This document shows positions 57,816-64,000 of a stretch of DNA of 64,000 nt, in pieces. The notes below the pieces were generated by a model that did no database searches, had not been told where the DNA came from, and worked only from the letters and a program-made list of their open reading frames with translations. How positions within the stretch are numbered: the first letter of the stretch is position 1; each line of letters starts with the position of its first letter. The translations under genes were made by a program, and so were the position numbers. Source of the DNA: Bryoerythrophyllum caledonicum (lineage: Eukaryota > Streptophyta > Bryopsida > Pottiales > Pottiaceae); assembly GCA_963971425.1 (NCBI GenBank), contig OZ020525.1:248001-312000 (forward strand), in the 5' to 3' direction.

Positions 57816-59479
57816 AGTATCAAATGATTTTCATCACATTCTTCCTATCTACTTGAGTGTATAACATTTGGGAGATTCCCTCAATGTGACTTGTATTTCT
57901 CCAAAGGATTCTTTGAAGACGTGGCTTGTCATTGACCTTCAATTACAGTTAATTCTCAAATGATTCTTATTGCCTACCTGATTGTCGCAGTTTGTACTTA
58001 CCTCAATGTCGCAGTTTGTACTCACCTCAATGTCACATTTTGTGCTTATCTATAGCTTTGATCCTACATTACTTGATCTCTTCAATACTACTCCATGCAA
58101 ATATTATGTCACAGTGGTAACATCGGAGGAACTTTTGGTCCAACCACTTCTTCATATAAATGTGCTAGAGTCCAAAATTCATCCTGAAGTCCAGATTTAC
58201 TTAAATATGGCATGATCCCACATGCACGTCACATTCGAAGTGTGCGTCTCCCTGGCAACCCTTGTGTCCTGCAACTAAGATGATTGCAGAAATCAGGACA
58301 ATGATCTACCTGAACATCTTGAAGTAAAAAACATCAACTTCGTTAGAGAAATGCAAGTATTCATGTTCACTTTCGAAATGGCACCACCTTGAAGAAGGCA
58401 CTTGGTCACTTTGATATTTGACCATGCGTCATCTGCTCCAGGTCAGCAACGACTAGAGCAAAACCAAGATCAAAAACCTCTTGCGTGAAGAGGACTTGAC
58501 GGAATGCAGGAAGGGCTGGTCCTCCTTTCGTAGGTACAGCATATCCAAACATCCCCTGAAAAACGAGGCGGGCAACCACACTAGGCTCTCATCCACCGTA
58601 CGATCAAATTCAACTTGTACATCAAAGGCGTCATCAAACAATTGAATGCCAAAGTCTAAGGATCTAGGGAAGGGAAAGGAAAATACAGTGGCCCAAGAGT
58701 GGCCAGCTCCATTTTACAATTCTTCAACTGAGGCTTCATCGCAAAAATTGAAGCCAAGGGATATGAGACAGATCAGTAAGCGGAGTCCGTTGGCCGAAGT
58801 ACAACCCGATAAGGATCTTCATCGTCCGCACTAGATGGGGAGGCCAAGATCCACGCAGGAAAGGGTACAGAAACATACTACACATTAACACCTCTATTAC
58901 AACAGCGTTGCACCTCGCTTCGATCCAATGTGAATCTCGACGCAAACTTCACAGACCAGTCTATATTCTTGGTCTCCTCTCAGTACTCCACTTCGCCTTT
59001 ATACGCGCTCTTCTGCTTCCCATAGCTTGAGAATTCGTCCATCTCAATACCCAAAATCGGTAATCAGTATGGAAGCGAACTCTGTCGACGGCGACCAGGT
59101 GGTGAACGACAGAATTAATGCCATGACGGCTGACAGGCTGCTCGACGGCGGTCTTGAGTTGTGAGACTTCGGCGAGGTCTTGGGGGGTCTTGGCAGGGAG
59201 GCGAAGAGTTGGGTGAAGAACGGGCTGCGGGCAAAAAGCGGCAGTAAGCCGTGGACCGCGGGGAGAGAGGAAATGGCTCGTGATATCCCAACATCGGGAT
59301 TCGGCAGAGCCCAGCCTTGGGGGCAGCGCAGGGCAGGCATGGCGGGCTGCCCCCCGACGAAAGAAATTAGGGTATGGAGGCGGGGTCCATAGAGAGAAGC
59401 AGAGGAGGGGCAACTGATCAAAACCAAACTGTCTTTCCCGAGTGCGAGCCTCAGGCTCTCACATCCCGAGAGCCTTCGT
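57816..59479. other. Intergenic region upstream of CCT5
   Basis: It holds a 24-base tandem repeat (ACCTCAATGTCGCAGTTTGTACTC and variants, about 57,975-58,047). A minus-strand frame of 62 codons at 58453-58641 (DDAFDVQVEFDRTVDESLVW) looks protein-like but is isolated. Nothing else is supported. Confidence 0.4.
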
Positions 59480-59700
59480 TGCCAAGGCTCGCCCCCTTCT
59501 CACTTCTGCATCGTCTCCCCGCCATCGCCCCACCGTGCCAACCCCAGGTTTGTCTCCCTCTGCTCTGCTCCGCCTCTGCTCTTTTTTCACTAGCTCTCTG
59601 CTCTTTACTTTACTTTTTTCTCTCTGCTGCTCACCTTCTCGTCCGTGTTTTGGTGCGTATCTCTCCCTCTTTTCTTAGGGTTTCCTCTGCAGACGTCGCC
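59480..59700 (+). promoter_or_regulatory. Pyrimidine-rich leader of CCT5
   Basis: The 220 bases before the CCT5 ATG are dense in CT tracts (CTCTGCTCTTTT, TTTTTTCTCTCTGCTG), typical of the 5' UTR and core promoter of plant housekeeping genes. No TATA box is evident. The transcription start is not fixed. Confidence 0.4.
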
Positions 59701-62700
59701 ATGGCGCTCGCCTTCGACGAGTATGGCCGCCCCTTCATCATCATCCGCGATCAGGAGGCCAAGGCGCGCGTCCGCGGCCTCGACGCGCAGAAGGCCAACA
59801 TCATGGCTGCCAAGGCCGTCGCGCGCGCTCTGCGCACCTCGCTCGGCCCCAACGGCATGGACAAGATGCTTCAGAGCCCCGATGGCGACGTCACCATCAG
59901 TGAGCCTCCCTCCTCTCCTCTCGGATCACCTTGATCTCGCCCGATCGATCCTCCTCTCGCATTGGCATTTGTGTTGTTGTCGCCGCCGCGCGCGCGTGTC
60001 CGGAGCACGGGCGAGGTTGCAGTTATCCGCATTTTCAGTTCGCAGTACCCACTGTTTTCATGCGTTCGCCCTCATCCTCTTACGTCGAGGTTTTGGGGTT
60101 TTGCAGCAAATGACGGAGCGACCATCTTGGAGCAGATGGAGATCGAGAACCAGATCGGGAAATTGATGGTGGAGCTCTCGCGGAGCCAGGACTATGAGAT
60201 TGGTGATGGTACAACTGGCGTTGTTGTTCTTGCCGGATCTTTACTAGAGCAAGCAGAGGTTTTGCTCGAGAGAGGCATTCATCCCATCCGTGTGGCAGAG
60301 GGTTATGAACTGGCTTCCAAGCTGGCAGTAGAAAATCTGACGCACATTGGACATACGTTTGAGTTCAGCCCGGACAACATTGAGCCTCTTGTGCGAACTT
60401 GCATGACCACGCTATCTTCGAAAATGTCTGTCCTTATCCTCGGCTTTCTATTGTTTATTATTGCCTACATGAGAGGAGTGTCTGCGAGTTATGATTTTAA
60501 GACTTTCAAGCGGAAACCTTGTTGAATCTTTTGCATGTAGAAAAGCGCGAAAGGTTTCATGAATACTGTTGACGGAGACAGTTTTTGGAGTGTATTGTAT
60601 ACTATGGGAGAGGTTTGTGCATATATTATTATTTCTTGAGGAATTGTGATCGTCTTCTGACGACTTTGACGTTTCTGCAATTTGTAGAGTGGGCCGGTGT
60701 AAGCGACAGTTGGCGGAAATCGCGGTCAAAGCCGTCCTCGCTGTGGCTGATCTCGAGAGATCAGACGTTAATCTCGATCTTATCAAAGTGGAAGGGAAAG
60801 TTGGTGGAAGACTAGAAGACACTGAACTCGTATATGGTATTGTTGTTGATAAGGATATGAGTCACCCTCAAATGCCTAAAGAGATTCAGAACGCAAAAAT
60901 TGCCATTCTGACTTGCCCATTCGAACCCCCTAAGCCTAAGACCAAGCACAAAGTGGATATTGATTCTGTGGAGAAATTCGAGGCCTTGCAAGCGGCTGAG
61001 AAGACGTACTTCAACGACATGGTGCAGCAATGCAAGGTAGGGGTCTTTAACAACTTTCAAGTTTTCATCCGTTGTGCTAATGTTTTTTAATATAGATTTT
61101 CCGATTTGGTTTGTCTGGTTTCGGGAAGAGTCTGTTGTAAACCTACTTTGCCGTACTGCAATCGATGAAATCAATCACTGCGGTGTACATACTATTCCTG
61201 CATGAAATCGAGTTTCGAAGGTAAAAGCGCGGCGTTGCGGGAAGACTCCTTAGTTTCAGTGTGCCTCATCTCTTTTGGCGTCGACGTCTTTTTTCTTCCT
61301 TGTGAAAACTCTTCCCCCCTTCAGAAGCGTGATGTTCTTCATATTTACAGTCTACAGGGACTGTCATGTCTTGATACGTGCCTTCCCAGATGTTGGGCAT
61401 ATATTTACCTTTCGACTCATCCTGACAAAAAGTGCGTCTGTTACAGGATGCTGGTGCAACGCTAGTCATTTGCCAATGGGGTTTTGACGATGAAGCAAAC
61501 CATTTGTTGATGCACCAAAATTTGCCAGCAGTTCGTTGGGTTGGCGGAGTTGAGCTGGAACTTATTGCTATTGCCACAGGTATTTTAATTGGTGAAATGC
61601 TCTTGAGTCCATGAAACGCATGTTATAACTTATTCTGACATATTGTTGCTTAGGGCATATTCTTTGATGTGTTTTGTCGTTGATTCTCGTCTGCTCAATG
61701 TCGATGAACAGTTCCAATCTTGAATATCGACTGCCTCTGTTGGCTTTATTAAGGAACAACAGAATTTTAGGGCCACCTTTAGGAGTTTTCAGGAACTTGC
61801 AGATGCCCTTGACTTTGCACGAGATACTATTTTACCTGCTCCAACTGGTTTTTTGGTCAATATTACTGATATTCCTCATTTCTAACTGTTTTTAGGGTTT
61901 CCGGCACATTTTTAGGTGGTCGTATCGTCCCGAGGTTTCAAGAACTAACGTCCGACAAGCTTGGAAAGGCTGGTCTTGTACGGGAGAAAGGTTTTGGAAC
62001 CACCAAGGATCGGATGCTTTATATTGAGCAATGTGCCAACTCCAGAGCTGTTACGATCTTTATCCGTGGAGGTCAGTACATTATTGGTATTTGAATGTAG
62101 ATGTTCGGATTGGTCGTTTGTCTTTCGATTTTTGTTCCTTAGGCTGGCATATTAACGCGATGCGCTTTCCATAATATGGGAATTGTAATGATTAATGCCA
62201 CAGTAGTTAATTACGATAAGTTTGTACATTTTTTTGGCTCTTAAAATGACTAGGTTTGACATAGTTTTGATGGATTTTGAACGTTCTTGAACAGGGAACA
62301 AAATGATGATTGAGGAAACCAAGAGAAGTCTGCATGATGCCTTGTGTGTGGCTCGTAATCTGATTCGGGACAAAGCTATTGTGTATGGGGGCGGTGCTGC
62401 TGAGATCTCATGCTCTCTAGCTGTGGAGGCCGCTGCTGATAAAATATCGGGTGTAGAGCAGGTAACCTTTTTCCTGGTCTCAAAGCCTCCGAGTTGTTTG
62501 ATCTTTTTCCATGTCATGTGTACGAGCTCTTGTTCTCTTCTGGGTCCACTGGATGAAATTTTGTGGACCATTCTTCGGGTGATCTGTATTTGAATTGTAG
62601 ATATTTTTGTAGATTCAATGAAATCAACATTGGCGCTGATCCTACTGTTGTTTGCAGTATGCGATGCGGGCTTTTGCGGATGCGCTAGATATGGTTCCCA

Positions 62701-63271
62701 TGGCTTTGGCAGAGAATAGTGGCTTGCAGCCAATTAACACACTTACTGCTGTAAAAGCTCAGCAAGTGAAGGTGAGGCGATAATGTTGGTTGGTTTATCA
62801 TTTGAGTTGAAGTAAATTGAATAGTGGAAATGAGGTATCTGCCTGAATTTTAATTTTCGTATTGGAGCGGCATGTCTCTCATTCCTCTTTGGTGTTGTTT
62901 GACGTGGAAAGAGAGACGTGGCTTCTCTAATGGCTCAGGATCTCCAGACAGTCTCTTCGCTGGATGGAAGGAGGCCCGAAAAGAATCACGAATTATCGCC
63001 TTTCATCATAACTTTTTGTAGATTATTGTCAGGTTGGAAATTTTTGGTTTACAATTGCAAATCATCCTATTCCTGAACCAATGTGAACTTCTTATTACAG
63101 GAGCAGAATCCGCATCTGGGTATCGACTGCAATGATGTTGGAACCAATGATATGCGAGAGCAGAATGTTTTTGAAACTCTGATTGGGAAGAAGCAACAGG
63201 TTTTATTGGCAACTCAGGTCGTGAAGATGATTCTCAAGATAGATGATGTGATCAGTCCTTCATCGTTTTAA
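59701..63271 (+). CDS. CCT5: T-complex protein 1 subunit epsilon (CCT5), 8 exons
   Basis: CCT5 is one of eight subunits of the cytosolic TRiC/CCT ring, which folds actin, tubulin and many other proteins with ATP. Exons are 59701-59899, 60107-60425, 60688-61036, 61447-61579, 61916-62071, 62295-62461, 62658-62771 and 63101-63271. All introns are GT-AG and all phases agree, giving 535 residues, the usual plant length. The start [15 protein letters not shown] is the standard N-terminus. Group II chaperonin motifs are present: [24 protein letters not shown] (across the first intron), [12 protein letters not shown] for nucleotide binding, and [18 protein letters not shown]. The C-terminal [18 protein letters not shown] and [13 protein letters not shown] are typical of epsilon. 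No internal stops; the terminator is TAA. It is the only intact host gene here. Confidence 0.97.
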
Positions 63272-64000
63272 GTTCTGTGGTTCCAAGAGCTGTTGTAATG
63301 AAATTTCACGGAGATCACCATTTCTTTTCTGCCTTTTAATAGCTGGGGGGAAAGGTTTCGGAAAGGTTTACTGGACGGAGAGAAAAGAGTCTTGAGATAT
63401 GGCGTCTGTGCTCCATCTCCTGTAATGAGATGTTAGCTTAAACGGCCTTCCCTTCACATACTGTAGAGTGGTTGTGGAGGCTTTTCCTACCCTGAAATTT
63501 TACCATGATCCTTCTGCTGATGATTACTCGAGGTTAGCACATCAGAGGACAGTAATAGTGTAACCAGGATGTCTAGTAGCTCCATGGAATAGGATCTTGG
63601 GCAGTGACGAATAGTTGGAGGAATAGTCTAACAGGGGGATATTTTCTTGCTTCCAGGAACAGGTCATTAGGAAAATCGGAGCAGTAAGTTTTCCAATTAT
63701 CACGGGGAACATTATTTGGTATGAAACGTCCTTTGGTGAAAGTGACTTCGTGTCATGGAATTTGTGATTGTGTTTGCGCATTATGGTTCCTGGAGATGGA
63801 GATGTCGTCAGTGGTTGATGGCTCTGTTTTTACCTCATGCTGGAGCTGAAAGACGTTTCGTGCCGGGAAAGGATTACAGAAGAGAGGTGATGGCGTACTA
63901 AATTCCCAGGCATATCTTCATTGCAGGAACATTTCTTCTGTGCTCACTGCTAACAGAGTTCGATCATCATTTGGCTGGATAATACATAGGGAGTGGATGG
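63272..64000. other. CCT5 3' UTR and downstream DNA
   Basis: No further coding sequence is supported. No strong AATAAA signal is visible near the stop. The remainder is ordinary mixed sequence. Confidence 0.5.

Noticed and set aside
58961-59427. Minus-strand ORFs upstream of CCT5
   Set aside because: They are Pro/Arg-rich products of a GC-rich leader without domain or splice support.
59374-60525. Long plus-strand ORFs overlapping CCT5 exon 1 and intron 1
   Set aside because: They read through the GT-AG intron 59900-60106 or use other frames; the CCT5 splice pattern explains the region.

Overview
The window is nuclear DNA from a repeat-rich plant-lineage genome. The one intact gene, at the right end, is CCT5 (epsilon subunit of the cytosolic TRiC/CCT chaperonin). 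It has eight exons, clean GT-AG introns and a predicted length of 535 residues, which matches plant CCT5. The mobile elements (SWIM-finger MULE, hAT, a Helitron 3' end, Ty3/gypsy LTRs, an APE-type LINE, a tRNA-derived SINE) fit a streptophyte with a large genome, such as a bryophyte or charophyte alga. I cannot name the species.

Layout. 1-3 kb: the 3' part of a gene whose protein has a ParB/sulfiredoxin-like DGNHR motif, beside several copies of a GTCGGTACCGAC palindrome. 3-5.1 kb: mostly featureless, with one possible exon. 5.1-10.84 kb: a 5'-truncated Ty3/gypsy fossil (minus strand) whose 3.8 kb LTR carries a long ORF. 10.8-14.4 kb: a decayed MULE. 15.6-19.1 kb: a broken transposon-associated coiled-coil ORF. 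19.8-25.5 kb: a decayed multi-exon gene that appears to join a ParB-like domain, a beta-class DNA methyltransferase-like domain, an acidic/coiled-coil region and an FCP1/NIF-type HAD phosphatase domain. 21-26.7 kb: sixteen copies of a second palindrome (core AGCTCGASTCGAGCT) lie in three introns of that gene and in the sequence upstream, ending in a tandem array of about 52 bp period. 26.7-28.5 kb: simple repeats. 28.5-35.5 kb: a Helitron 3' end, a decayed RING-H2 gene and a decayed hAT transposase facing it. 37-44.3 kb: three LTR insertions nested in one another, plus an inverted, nearly identical solo LTR. 46.7-57.8 kb: a very long LINE with RRM-like ORF1, APE, RT, RNase H and CCHC regions, interrupted by about 1.5 kb that contains a SINE. 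57.8-59.7 kb: CCT5 upstream region. 59.7-63.3 kb: CCT5.

The most unusual signal is the pairing of ParB-like genes with locus-specific palindromes. Two loci on the same strand each encode a ParB/Srx-like protein, and each has its own palindrome repeated through its non-coding sequence. In the better-preserved locus the ParB-like part sits in one reading with a methyltransferase-like domain. This resembles phage and bacterial ParB-methyltransferase fusions and suggests a selfish or regulatory protein with its own DNA sites. The domain calls rest on motifs read by eye, and the link between protein and palindrome is inference.
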